A program made the position numbers and the translations under genes. The notes under the pieces were generated by a model. The model was not told where the DNA came from, did no database searches, and saw only the letters and a program-made list of their open reading frames with translations. A DNA stretch of 64,000 nucleotides from Chara braunii (lineage: Eukaryota; Streptophyta; Charophyceae; Charales; Characeae), in assembly GCA_003427395.1 (NCBI GenBank), contig BFEA01000907.1, forward strand, positions 219,572 through 283,571, written 5' to 3'. Positions 10,940 to 22,645 of this stretch are shown in pieces. Every line of letters begins with the position of its first letter. Positions within the stretch are counted from its first letter, which is position 1.

Positions 10940-11885
10940 AAGGCATGAGGTCATGACACCCAAACTTATGGAATGTGCCTTACTTAGCCAGACATAAAGT
11001 CAGGCCACCCAAACTTATGGAATGAGCCTAATTTAGCCAAAGAATATACACAAAACAGAGGGCACAACTACTTCTCTCTTCTTTGGGCATCTGACTAGGT
11101 CATTATAGTCGCCCAAAACTGCTTAAATAGCCAAGTTGTATATATCTCTCTGAACTTAATCTTTAAAGTGGGCGTAGGATTGAACCATTCATCTTAGAAA
11201 CAATGCTCATCCGACCCAAATTACCTTCAATTATACTCTTAATTAATACTCTCTTCAGTTTTTGATAAGCTATAGTAAGGCCACCCAAACTTATGGGACC
11301 CTGCCTGACTAGCCTGTTCATAGGTAAAAATAATAATAAAATATAGTCAAATTATAACTTTTGATCCAACATATGCGGACTTTGAGTCAGACCACCTGAA
11401 CTTACAGAACAGTCTGACTCTCTGTCTGATTCCTTTCTCTCTGATCCAACCTAAGCGTGGCATTGGGCTAGATCACCTAAACTTATAGAATGATCTGCCC
11501 TTTGTCAAGTTCATTTCTTCAAAATAAAACAGGAAGAGGTTGAGCCATCTAAACTTATACAACGACTCAGGCTTCCTCGTTCAAAACCAAATAAACAAAG
11601 GAACCCCAAAATTAAACAAGGCAATCAAGGCACCTGAACTTACAGAACATCTTGGCCCCTTAAAAAGTCAATCAAAAGCAACACTCGCAACCAGACCACC
11701 TAAACTTATAGAATAGTCCGGTCCTCAAGGCAATCCCACAACACCAAGTCTCCCAAAACTTATGGGGACTTCCCAACCTTCAAAGCAATCAGACCACCTA
11801 AACTTACAGAACGGTCTGACGCCCCACACAATCCAAAATAACGCATAGCACCGAGTCTCCCTAAAACTTATGGGTACTTCCCAGC
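10940..11885 (-). repeat. Tandem short stem-loops with core CCTAAACTTATAGAAC, 3' LTR
   Basis: About eleven units, irregularly spaced (roughly 50-110 bp). Each has a core close to CCACCTAAACTTATAGAA flanked by arms that are inverted repeats of each other but differ between units. Examples: AGTCAGAC (11385-11392) with GTCTGACT (11412-11419); GGGCTAGATCA (11465-11475) with TGATCTGCCC (11491-11500); TCAGACC (11789-11795) with GGTCTGA (11813-11819). One unit near 11185 has the other core, CATTCATCTTAGAAACAATG. No protein is encoded. Confidence 0.75.
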
Positions 11886-14800
11886 CTTAAACGACCCAAT
11901 CAAATCTCATGCAAAACTTCCTTCCTCCCAACCTTCCCCCCAGATACAATCCCTTTTTGTTCACAATATGCTTTCATGCAATCAATAAACTGAAACTGAG
12001 ATTGCACAAACATTCTTTTATTTAGTATGAATTTGTGTCCTTACAGTCAAACTCAGCGTCGAAGTATAATGCGAACAGTATACTCAGTCAAACTGCCGGC
12101 AACCAGTATTCTCACAAAGCCTCGAGTCGCAGCGATAACCCCCTTCACAGTCCGAATTCTCCTCTAAGTCCCAGCACCCCTCTTTAGACCAATCGCTGCT
12201 ACACAGCAGCCTGAAGCAATTTGCAGCGGCCAACGACACCCAGCAGCAGCTTGCAACAACCTCTACATAGGCCAAAACAACAGGCTCACGAACCAAATCG
12301 CCATCATGCTAAATAGCTGCAGTCTCTTTCCTCAGAATCCAACTGCCGTTGTGCACCCCGAAGAGGTGGTGCTCAGGAAGTTCACGCTCCACCGTCAACC
12401 ATAGCCGCCACCCATGGTTCCCGCGGCAAAGCCAGTAAGGCACAACAGGTGCAGCATGCCAGCCAACATGTAAGACAGTATTCCACGATTGCCTTCTGGT
12501 TACGCCGGCTAAAGGAATGGGCGGCCCGCACGTTAGCAGGTAGGATCTGCAGCCTCCCCTCTCACTCATTCCTTCTTTCTGCTGGCGAGTAGCGTACCAT
12601 CCCACAGACAATCCCACAACCCAACCAGATGCGCCCTCAAGCCCTGCGGCTTGCCCCACGCCGTCTTTCTCGATGCAGGAAGGCAGCCGCTCGGTTGACG
12701 ATCAGCCTAGCAACATCAACAGTCACAGGAGTTCAATGAGCACAACGGGTGCTTGATTCTATGGTGACTTAGTGGCACCGTAAGCAGTAAGCATGGGCAG
12801 CAACCCCTCAACAATCACAGTGGTCCAGTCTCGACTACCAGCATTATGCAGCCAGGTTCTGCGTACAATGTTTACCCGACCACCGTTCAGCAGTCTTTGC
12901 AGCTTGTCTCACTCCGCTTCTGTTTAAGGGACCGGGCAATACCCAGATCTGCAGATAATAGTTGGACTCGGGCTGGTTTACACCGCAGGATGGGCTGCTT
13001 ACTGGCTATAGGATCAGTTTGCAGGCAAGCTTCAACCTCACTGCTCGCCCCCAGCTTGTGTTTGGCCTCTCATTCTTCTGGTTCGACTGGTTACGTAACA
13101 TACCGGCTAGTCAATAAGTATACGGTCGCTGCGGTCTTCTTTCCTCGTTACTCCGCTTGATGGGAAGAGCACTGTGTCGACTCACCGGTAAGTCCCTCAT
13201 CTCTACCTCCCCCTTTGTCTCAGCCCGGCTCTCCTTTCGCCCATCCCCTCACTCTCTCTCTCTCTCTCTCTCTGAGCAGAGTCGAAGTGGGTTCTTCGAT
13301 ATGGGACGAATGAGGTCGTTGTGAATCTATCGCAAGTCGGAGCCCAGGTGCATTCGCGGACCGGCGTGGTTGCGCGGATGAGCTTCTCTCCCCGGACAGA
13401 CAGGATGGGCGGCGCACCGTGCTCACGTAAGTCTTCAACCCCGCTGTTCGCCTCCCGGTACCTCCACAAACCAGAATGAGCAAAGTCGAATGAATCCTCC
13501 GCCAGAACATGGAAAGATACATTACTTTTTTCAAAGTTCCTCTCTCCTGGCGCAGCTCGATTCTCCCTAGCTTAGAAACCACAACTCTTTTCCTAAATTT
13601 GTCTCCACTATCCAATTCGCAACATCCTGAAACCCGAGTCCCTACCTTTTCCCCACCTAAATCCATCGAAGATCAACTAGAGTCTTCATCTCCTACCTCT
13701 GCCATCTTCTTCTCCCATTATCTTCGTGCGGTCTATTTCCCTCCTACTGCCCCTCCTAGTCATCCACACGCCAAACTAACCCCACTAATTGATTCGAAAA
13801 CCCCCACTTAGAATCCTACCTCGCTCGATTCTATAAGGAATCGGGGGAGATATCAAATTTTCTCCTCCTATCATATCTGCTTTCCTGCCATAGCCACCAC
13901 CGCGCACCATGTTTCTTTCTAACCTCCATTTCTAGTCATCCTCCCTCCACTCTGGTTTCACCAACGAGGTCGCCCCGTCCAAGAACTATTGAAAACGAGT
14001 CTCGATTTGCCCGATTCCATCGAGAATCGGGCGGTTTACTCGCTTTTCCCTCTCACCTTCCTCCTTTACCGCTCGGCCATTGCCAACTCGGCGCACAAAC
14101 GTTTCTTCCTAGCCCGCTACCTACTAATCCATTGTCAAATCTAACATAACCAGCGCGTTCGCCCGGGGCAAGAACCACCGAATCACCTCTTTGCCTACCC
14201 AAAACCACCCTCAATCGCATGCGCTCCCGCTTCCCTGCTGCGCTCGGGCTTGCAACCCGCCATTTCCGTTTCCCTCTTCGTGCGTGCACCTAGCAAAGAT
14301 CCCGTCCGGGTTCACTCTGCTCTTTTTTCTCTACCTTTGCCTCCCCCGCTACCTTCTTCTGCTTGCTTCTGGTACCTTCGCTAGTTCGGCGCCCGGACAA
14401 CGAATTAGTCCTTCTTGTAGCGTAGCAGTACCTCCGGGCCGTTGCCCGCTGCCTCGGGATATACCGTTGGTCTGCCCCCCCCCCTGCTTTCAGCTCTCCG
14501 ACGCGAACTGGCCGGGTCCGCTGTCCAAAGAAATATGTCGTTCGCCCCCCTCCGCCTGTTGTTTTCACTGAGCAGCTCCTATCACTCATAGGGGAGGGGA
14601 CTCGGGGAGAGGCTCTACAACCGGCCCCTCCAAAGGAGCTCGGTCCTAATGCTATCAGCCGACCTCTGGCCGGTATCGCCCACCTGCTGTAGCAGGTACC
14701 ACGCCTGTTGGCTGGTGCGGCTCCCCCATGTCCCCTCGTTGGAGGCTTGAGCACGGGGGTGGCTGCTATGGGGATCCCCGAAACACCATACCGGTAGTAC

Positions 14801-15544
14801 CTCGGCGCAATCCCAAAATCAGTTCACGGCCGCGCTCCAAGCCACACTGCGAATACAACACACCCCTGCGCGACCTCATCGGACTTGAAATGTGGGTCAT
14901 ATATATGACCGCGCCGTGGTGGCCATTAACTCCGGTTCTGGTCCTGGTCAATGGCACGTCGGAGCAAGAAAAGAAATAAACAGAAATACAGCGTTATAAA
15001 GAATTATCTGGGAAATACCACCACCCATCACGCACTGCGGACAACAAAATCAAGGAGGATATCTCCACCGGGCCCTCGACCTCTTGGTCTCGATCCTTGA
15101 ACCCCTTCAATATAAGTCGGACGCTGTAACCGCTAATGCTAAATCCAAGTCCGGGTTGGGCTCCGACGGACGCCTAAATAAATGGGTACCGCACGACACG
15201 TAGGTTTATCGCGACGCTTTTCCAAGATCACATCGTCGTGGACGCCGTCCTCCGTACGTGAGCACAGGTCACGGGCAAGCGCAATCTTTTTAATCTTAGT
15301 TTAATCAAAATTTAAAACTTGGCCGGCGCCCACGCCGACTCTTCAGTCATCAAAGATAAAAAGAGATCACGCGCGCCCTAAGTCTACGCACCCATACACT
15401 CTCTACTCCAATCGGCCACTCAGTCAACGTAACCCATAAACTCAATCGCGCCTCATGCGGTATACTTAAACTTTTAAACCAAAACTATTTCTGTCATTTG
15501 CAAAGACCAGGGCGGATACCCTTGTAAGGGTGTTCGCACCGACA

Positions 15545-17687
15545 ACTTACCAGACCATATTAAGCGACGTCCCCGTCGCCTTGCACGAATCAGAAAGCTA
15601 TAAATCCATCCACATTCCGAACGCTGACGAGAAAGGAACCAATCCGATTAGCCGACAAACTCAGGTTCGAGGCCTCCAACAATTTGTGCCTATACAACTG
15701 TATGCCGCCAGGGTTTCAACCTGGGTTTCCATTGTCCTGACACTAGGACACCGGGGTATTACGCATCAATACTACAGCATAAGTTCCAAAGACCTTCTCA
15801 AACCGTCCTCTCCCCTTTTGTCATAGACAAACGCCGGCTTCTCGTTGAGTGTCCCGGTTAGACTCTTCTTCGTAAGCAGAGCCACCCCTAGGGACGCGGA
15901 CCCTAAATGAGACCTCAGAAGGTACTCTCGCCTTCCTCGCAAATTTTTTTCACAATCAAACACATATGCATTTATACACTAGAAACTCATCTCAGCTCTT
16001 TCTGCAGTCTAGTACAGAAATCCTAGGTCCCCATCCTGACCCACCATAGTCTCGTTGATCGAGCCAGATCTACCGTTTATCGCATTGTTATCTTAGCGAC
16101 AGTATCCCTCGTTGGTTACGCAACGATAGGTTTTTCTCCTGATAAGTATTCAATCAGGAATATCAAAAGACTCGACCCATATCCCCCGCCATCCCATCGG
16201 AGTAATTCCCTGAGGCGTGCATAACCCCTTAAACTCTTACCCCTTTAGTAGACGAGGGCCCGATGCCAGGTTGTGATGGCAAGCAGCCATCCACTAGAGG
16301 TTGCGCCCTAGAGGTGCTAACCTTTACCGCTTAGCTTGGTCTTCCTCAAAATGCCCCAGGATTAGCACAAAAGTCTGGACGGTGTGTCGCAACAAACCAC
16401 AGGCCCGCTGCGGGACTACGCAGGGGTCTGTCTCACATAAAGACGTTTACCAGTTCCGTATGGGACAACATAGGGAGCACGACACCCTTCTCACAATCAC
16501 AAATAGAAATCACCGCCAGGTTCACAAGACCGTGGCCCCCTGACTTAATCAGAGACAGCAAACCGCATATCTCGATGACACCTACCAAATACACTGATTC
16601 GCGACACGCTCAATTCCATCCAAAACAGTTTTTTTGGTCCTCCTCGTCATACTTTATCAACTCACACTTTGCTTACCATGCCCTTAAATCTATTAACCAC
16701 CTTCAACACAAAGGAGGTCTCTCTCAATGGGTCTCCCAGCCATCCCTCGCTTTCCAGGATGAACTATCACGCGACCCGTTCTAAAACAGCTTTCTTTTGA
16801 AGATGAGTCTTCCAATAAACAACATTACCACCTTCCTTAATCGGAAGGGATCTCAACCATAAAACAACTCAAACTGAGAGACCAACTTATGGGTCCTCTT
16901 CACAACTCAACCATAAAACATTCGGCATGGTAAGCATTCGAGTCTCATAGACTCGCAACATCCCTTAGGATCCTCACACTTTTGTCACTAAACAACTGCA
17001 CTACCTCTACTTATACTTGGCCCTTTCACCCGCCCGTAGGCAGATCGCACGAGTATACCGAAGAGTAGACAACATTCACATTCACACAATACAAGACATA
17101 TGAGATGTATCCCACACATCTCCCACACAAAGCCATCATACAATAGGATGAAACCACACATACGAGAGTGATAGTGATCGCCACAAGAATAAGTCTCACA
17201 GGGTCTGAATTCAAAATACATCCGGGAGCAGAATATCTCCCTCAAAATTTCAACACAAATTCTCAACCCATCGTCCCACTCATCTGAGTAGAACTCATGT
17301 TCTCAATGTACAACTCACAGAATACACTCAAGAATACTCAGTCCACTGTCTCACCCCGCTGAGTAAACTCATATCCTAAGTGTTACGAACTCTTAAATCC
17401 ACTCAAAAATACAAGTAAACCCAAATTATAGAAATTAAGGCGTAAACCGACTACTCACACATATCACACAACTGAGAACTATCTCCTAAGTTATACAAAA
17501 GAAAATCTTCAGATCTATCGAGTACTACCACCTACATATATAAGGCTAGATAGGGGTCACCTGACCGACTCAAGGTATGTACACCTCTAGGACTCACTTG
17601 GCTGACTCAGGGCATGTATATCTCTATGACTCATCCTCTATGTACAAATGGAATCCTAGTCCTACTGCCTCATAGACAAACCAGCCC
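15545..17687 (-). other. E2 3' non-coding region before the 3' LTR
   Basis: About 2.1 kb between the end of ORF2 and the 3' LTR, with no domain in any frame. A two-unit direct repeat of about 39 bp (GACTCA plus GGTATGTACACCTCTA or GGCATGTATATCTCTA) is at about 17560-17635. A polypurine tract is expected just before the LTR start, but the element-strand bases there read GGTCTGGTAAGT, which is not purine-rich. Confidence 0.5.
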
Positions 17688-20410
17688 CTACTCACTCATT
17701 TCCTCCCGGTTTTGCCTATATAGTTGAGACCTATCCCCATCTACAGTCCGCTCTACCACCCAGCCCTGTCTATCATAGAATCTGCCACCTCTCGCTGTAA
17801 ACTGTCCTGCTGCCTCGTCCTTGAGAAACCCCTCACACTGTAGAGCCCGATGCCCTTCCTCTTTGCAAAAGAAACAGGATGAATCAAACCACCTTTTGGG
17901 CTTCCCCTTCCCTTGGGGGTTTGGAATCGATGGTACCCCCGCCGCTTCCGTGGTCTCCTCGTAACATAATGGCAACCCCATGCAACCCTGAGGTCTGGGC
18001 TCTGCGGCCTGACGCCCTCACTACCTTGTGCACCCGCGTTCCCTGGCCTATACTCAGGCGTATCCAGTCTTTGGGGTCTCTCCAATGGTATGTCTACCTC
18101 CATGGCGGCCACTAGCTCGTCTAAACGAGATGTCTCATCCCCCATCGTCTCACGCTCAGTTGGCACCACTGCCCCTGTAAGGGTACCTCCCCGCACCTCC
18201 AAAAGGATCGTAGGGGACTCCTCCGCGAAACCTTCTTCTGCCGGCGGAGATTGGGCTCTCTGTGCTGGCTCCTCCGCTGGGGTCGCCTGCTGCGAGGCTA
18301 ACTCCGTGGGAGCCTTGAAGCTAAAACTCTTCTCTTCGGCTTTCCTCTTTGCCTCTACTTCCGCTGGATCCAGGGACACCTTTTTTATCTCTTCCTGTTG
18401 AGGAGGCTCTACCGCCCCTCCCTGGCCAAAGAGTCCCTGCACCCTCTCACCCTGGATACCATATCTGCTCTGCTCTGTCCAATCAACCACCTTGGTGGCC
18501 GAAAGCCTCTCCACAACCGCCGCCATATCTTGGAGCCTCTTTTCCCACTCTGCTTCCTTAGCTTCCATGTGAGCTCTCCAGGCTCGATTTTCCGCCTTCT
18601 CTTCTGCCAGCTGAGTAGACAGCTGCTCCACCACCAACCTTGAGGCCGCCAATTCATCACTGAGCAGGGTATACCGATGGAATGACGTGGTCGCTGCCTG
18701 GCGTACCCTCCTCTCCGCTCGCTCGATCGCCAACCTGGCGGCGGAAAATCCCAAGTCTCCAGTCTCTCTTACCTCGTCCGCCCCCTCGTTTTCCTGTCCT
18801 ATCTCTCGCGACCTCAGGCGTGCGACATCCCTCCTGCTCTCGTACCTAGCCCACCGTGACATCTCATCGATCCTCTGCTCACTTGTCTTGGGATCGATTG
18901 GCGGCGCTGGCGCCTCTCCTGCGGCCCCCATCCTGACTATCTTCTCATATATTTCCGCGAGGCGCGCTTGCACCCTGACCGACTTCTCCTCAGCCGTTTC
19001 CCCTGGTGACCTTCTCGCCCACGCTTCGCGGGCCTCTCGCGCTAGAGCCTCAACACTCACTCCTCCCTCTACATGTGGCAACTCTGGCGATGGCTCAATG
19101 GACGTTGGCATCTCAGTATCCGAGTGCTCGATCACATATTCGGCCAACTGCGGGTCGATGGTCGCACGCGCCCCTGCTTCCTCGTTTTCTTCCTGGCCCC
19201 CTGCCTCTACCATCTTCGGGGGTGAAGTGATAGTTTCCGGTAGGGGTACCGGAACCTCCTCAATGTTCGGCTCGGGAATCCCTTCCGACCATGGCTGCTG
19301 TACCCGTTCCGGGACCGGGGTACGAGGAGGAGTATCGTCCCTAACGGTAATAACCTCCTCAATCTGTGGCTCTTTTGACTTGTGCGGCTCGGTCCCTAGC
19401 TCGGGGCCTTGTGGCCCTTCCGTCGGTTCGTATCGTGCTGGTTCAACCAGACCCACCCCCAACCGCGAAGTCCCCCATTGAGACGCATCGAGGTGGGCTT
19501 CCAGATTCCTGAGCGGTGCCTCTGACGGTACACCTTCTCCCTCCTCTAGCAATCTCGGCGAAGGCCCCTGTAGGTCACTGCTAGTGATCCGGCGGAACTC
19601 CACTTGCTCATGTTCATGAGTAGGGAGTGACCCTGCTGCTTGAGTAGGCTCCACTAACTCCTCTCGCTGTGCCAAGGCCTTTCGGCCTCTCCTAGTCGCA
19701 GTGGCCCCCCTCGTCTCTGGGTCCCGCAACCTCTTTCTTCTCTGCATTCTCTCAACATTGGGATCTGGCCTCTCAGGCTCTGGCCGTCGGAACGCTTGCC
19801 TCAGCTGAGCCTGGCAATCTTCCCAATCATGCGCCCTATCCCGAATTTGTCTTGCCAATGGCCTCTCCGCCCTTCGCGTCCAGAGGAGCAATGTCTGCAT
19901 CCACTCTTCCTGCGCGGTCCCCTGATCGCGCATATACTGCTCATAGGCTGGAATGAACTCCTGCGCATTGCCTTCCTCCAGCCGGATAGGCAAACCCTCG
20001 CGTCCCACCGGCAAAGCTCATAACCTCTGCATTCTTGCCTCCACATCTGACCAGGTCAAAACCTCCTCTCGGATATGCGCGATAGGCTCCTCGAAACGTC
20101 CAACCCCTCTCAGATTCCGTATCATCTCCAGGGTAGTCCATCCCTCTCGTGTCGCATGAGCCTGGTAGATGTCTAAGAAGAGCTCTATGTTATCATCGTC
20201 GAAGACAGGCGTGGACTCTCTCCCAAATGGCCTGCGGTGGTCATCCCACCCAGATGCTCCTAGGGGCCTTTGTCGTGGCCATGCGCCCCTTCCGCCCCTC
20301 TGCATGGCTGTCTTCAAAAATTCAGACCTGCACATCAGGGGAGAGGAAGCAAACAGGCACACAACAAGATCAGCCATCAGGTCCGTCAAGTCTATGACAA
20401 ACACATACAT
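17688..20410 (-). pseudogene. E2 ORF2: second gag-like protein with zinc knuckle, after integrase
   Basis: The N-terminal part (20410-20021) and the 753-codon main part (20014-17753) share one frame, broken by a single TGA at 20018-20020. The early part looks like a capsid helical domain (DDDNIELFLDIYQAHATREG, later EEGNAQEFIPAYEQYMRDQG and WTRRAERPLARQIRD). A long Pro/Glu-rich acidic linker follows, then a coiled coil around SRLVVEQLSTQLAEEKAEN. Near 17985 the meaningful frame changes: 17981-17688 carries CFFCKEEGHRALQC, a perfect CX2CX4HX4C knuckle. The result is a capsid-coil-knuckle layout like Gag, but downstream of integrase. It could be an extra ORF of this element or the gag of another element fused in. 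I saw no LTR between integrase and this ORF, which favours the first. Confidence 0.7.
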
Positions 20411-20498
20411 ACCTACCCCTTCCTTTCCCTACTTACTCTAACCAGGACATGCGAACCCTTTAGACAATGGTTTATTCTGGGGGTATGAAACTCTTTAC

Positions 20499-21693
20499 CT
20501 ATTCCTTGGCCACAAACTTCTTTAACCTGGTCCCTACACCTAATCCCGCCATCCTGTCTCGTCCAGCTCCTCGATCTGGTAGGCTCCAAATTCGCCGCAC
20601 CGCAAGATCCTATAGGACCCTATCCACCTTTTGTCGAGCTTTCTCGATCATTGCTTCTCCAAAGAGGAGTCGTACAGCAATACGACATCCCCAACTGCCA
20701 ATGGTTCCTTCCTCACTCGCGCCATCTGGTCCCATCGCATCTTATCATCCATGCGGCTCCTTTCCACCTGATCGGCGGCCTCCCTTAACCTTTCTTCAGC
20801 AACCCCTACTTGTCATGCCCGAACATCGAGCAACTCCTCGAAAGACAGGTTGACTTCCAATTCTTGGCGCCTCCAGGTTTTCATAAAACTTTATATGGGA
20901 AAGGTGGCGTGCCTCCCATACCACAAAGTGACTGGCGCGTACTTGGTAGTTCTTTTTACCGTAACATTCTCTACAAAGAAAGCTGCTCGCAAGAACTTCG
21001 GTCACTGACCGGGTTTACCTTCCGTCCATTTGGCTAGGAGATTCATGATGGTACTGTGCCCCCTTTCAACAGGTGCATTTGCTTGAGGATGTGCAGCGGT
21101 TGTATAATTCCCCACTACGCCATACCCTGCAGGCAACGTCCGCACCTCGTTGCAAGTGAATTCTGATCCTCTATCCACACAAACTCGTTGACGAAAGGGT
21201 AGCGTAGATACTACTCTTCGATGCAGCTTGCCAAGACTGGGCCGGTCTTCGTGCGAATAGCCCGACCATCTACAAACACGGTAAGGTTATCTCGCGCATC
21301 GAAGATGTAATTACATTCATTTTCCCCAACCGGCATGAAGAGCAGATCTAGATGTATAACTGCGCCTACTTCCCTCTCCAACCTTGGGTGTAGAGGCTCC
21401 CCTGACCTTTGCGCTGACCTTTCTTGGCAAGGTACACAAGAATGACAATACTTGATGACCATGTTCAACATTCCATCCCAATAGTATAACTCACTTATCT
21501 TAGCGTACATGGCTCCCTCGTGCCCTCTTGCTATACCGTCATGCAATGTTGCGATAATGTCGATCTGTTGGTTCCTCCCGCATGCAATTCTCTTGGGATT
21601 CCCGACCTGTCGCTTTATGAACAGATGGTCATCTCTTACCACATAGAGGTGCCTTATCTTGTGCGCCTTAGAACTTGCATCTCTATTCCTCAT
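20499..21693 (-). pseudogene. int: E2 integrase
   Basis: The HHCC zinc-binding domain is clear: HDGIARGHEG, then YCHSCVPC about 20 residues later. The catalytic core follows with all three acidic residues in place: Asp in HLDLLFMPVG, Asp in CVDRGSEF (frame-shifted piece near 21165), and Glu in APVERGH near 21070. The C-terminal part keeps VGDVVLLYDSSLEK and RKLDKRWIGSYRI, the GPY/F-type module with Pro changed to Ser, and ends at a TAG at 20499. A stop at 21211 and a frame change interrupt the core, so the copy is inactive. Integrase inserts element cDNA and makes the 4-5 bp target duplication. Confidence 0.85.
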
Positions 21694-22187
21694 CTCACAG
21701 GACAGGAACAGTCCTAACTCTAGGTAAATTTCATCGTATTCTTCCGCACGAAAGACTTCCTTGATCTCTCCTTCCTCAAACTCATCATCTTGGCTTTCCG
21801 GAATGAAGTCCTCGCCCTCAATAGGACTGAATGAGCTCTTTCGGTCAAAGTCTCATTGCAGAAGCGTATTTGGAAGCAGATACACTCCTCCCATTAACTG
21901 CTCATGCTCCTCTACCTGAGTGGGGCCCTCCTCTATCGTCCTCACTTTGTCCGCCAGACTGTGTGTACCAGCCAATGCCAATTTCATCATCCAGTGGACA
22001 TCCTTACTTTCCCATGGATCCTCCTCTTGAAAGGGCTTGAAGCCCAACTACTCCTTTTGCTCATACCCCCTAGGCGCTAGCCATATGGGGTTGTCGACGC
22101 AACTATGCACTCGCAAGGACCATTCATTTATATGGAGGTGAACGTCTTCTTCTTGGTCCAAGAACCTATCAACTGGTGGAGTGTTTT
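21694..22187 (-). other. E2 pol linker between RNase H and integrase
   Basis: About 500 bp that by position is the RNase H-integrase linker of pol, broken by stops. A short acidic open frame (21853-22047) contains KVRTIEEGPTQVEEHEQL. No catalytic motif is expected or seen. Confidence 0.5.
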
Positions 22188-22630
22188 CTATCGACTCTTG
22201 ATCTGACCCGTCCCAATTGATCGGCTCAATCCATCTGCCCTGTTCTTGTCCCCTGGAATCCTCTCCATCTCAAAGTTGAACATCCAAATGTACGTCAACC
22301 ATCTTGCGACGGTGAGGTCAGATGGAGTATAGTTCTTCAGGGAACAGGCGAGCGCAGTGGGGTCCACCCTCAATATGAGCCTCCTGCCAAAAACTGAGAG
22401 TAGTTCCGGAAGATCCTTAGGCAATGAAGTACTGCAAGCGTCTTCTTTTTAAACTGAGAGTAGTTCCTCTCAGTCGTATTAACAGTCCGACTCTCGAATC
22501 TTAGCGACCTTTCCTTCCCATCGGCATCTGCCTGAACCAAGACTCCTCCCAGGGCAATTGGTCCAGCATCCGTCTCGATGATGAACGGTTTCTCCTCTGT
22601 GACTTCATAGTTTGGCGCCCCTAACATCAA
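22188..22630 (-). pseudogene. E2 RNase H
   Basis: FIIETDAGPIALGGVLVQ gives the first catalytic Asp. TERNYSQFKKKTLAVLHC matches the second motif, but the usual Glu (KKETLAVL) is Lys, a G-to-A change. In a neighbouring frame, LILRVDPTALACSLKNY keeps the third Asp and GDKNRADGLSR closes the domain. A frameshift splits it at about 22400. RNase H removes the RNA strand during reverse transcription; the Glu-to-Lys change should inactivate it. Confidence 0.85.
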
Positions 22631-22645
22631 GCGTCATTCCTTAAA

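Larger units (their letters stand above)
8312..15544 (-). repeat. E2 3' LTR (7.2 kb)
   Basis: In element sense it starts at 15544 with TGTCGGTGCGAACACCC and ends at 8312 with CGCCCAACA. It matches 27463-35060 over nearly its whole length. No coding sequence: the small open frames conserved between copies (such as 9114-9299) show no protein features. Inside, in plus coordinates, are a U5-like block with a conserved hairpin and GTAAGT (8440-8560), a (CA)n near 8790, five long stem-loop repeats (about 10120-10660), a run of short stem-loops (10940-11880) and a (CT)n near 13250-13275. It lacks about 360 bp present in the 5' LTR (junction 12086-12093). Confidence 0.88.

Noticed and set aside
10940-11885. 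A CRISPR-like array of spaced repeats
   Set aside because: Units are unevenly spaced, spacers are not unique inserts of fixed length, there are no cas genes, and the setting is a eukaryotic LTR.
8312-15544. The three large repeats as a segmental duplication or as large DNA transposons
   Set aside because: The primer site beside 27463, GCGG on both outer sides, and gag-pol between two of them fit LTRs much better.
18687-19481. 264-codon plus-strand ORF opposite ORF2
   Set aside because: It is a shadow of the minus-strand ORF2 reading frame, Ser/Thr/Pro-rich without a domain.
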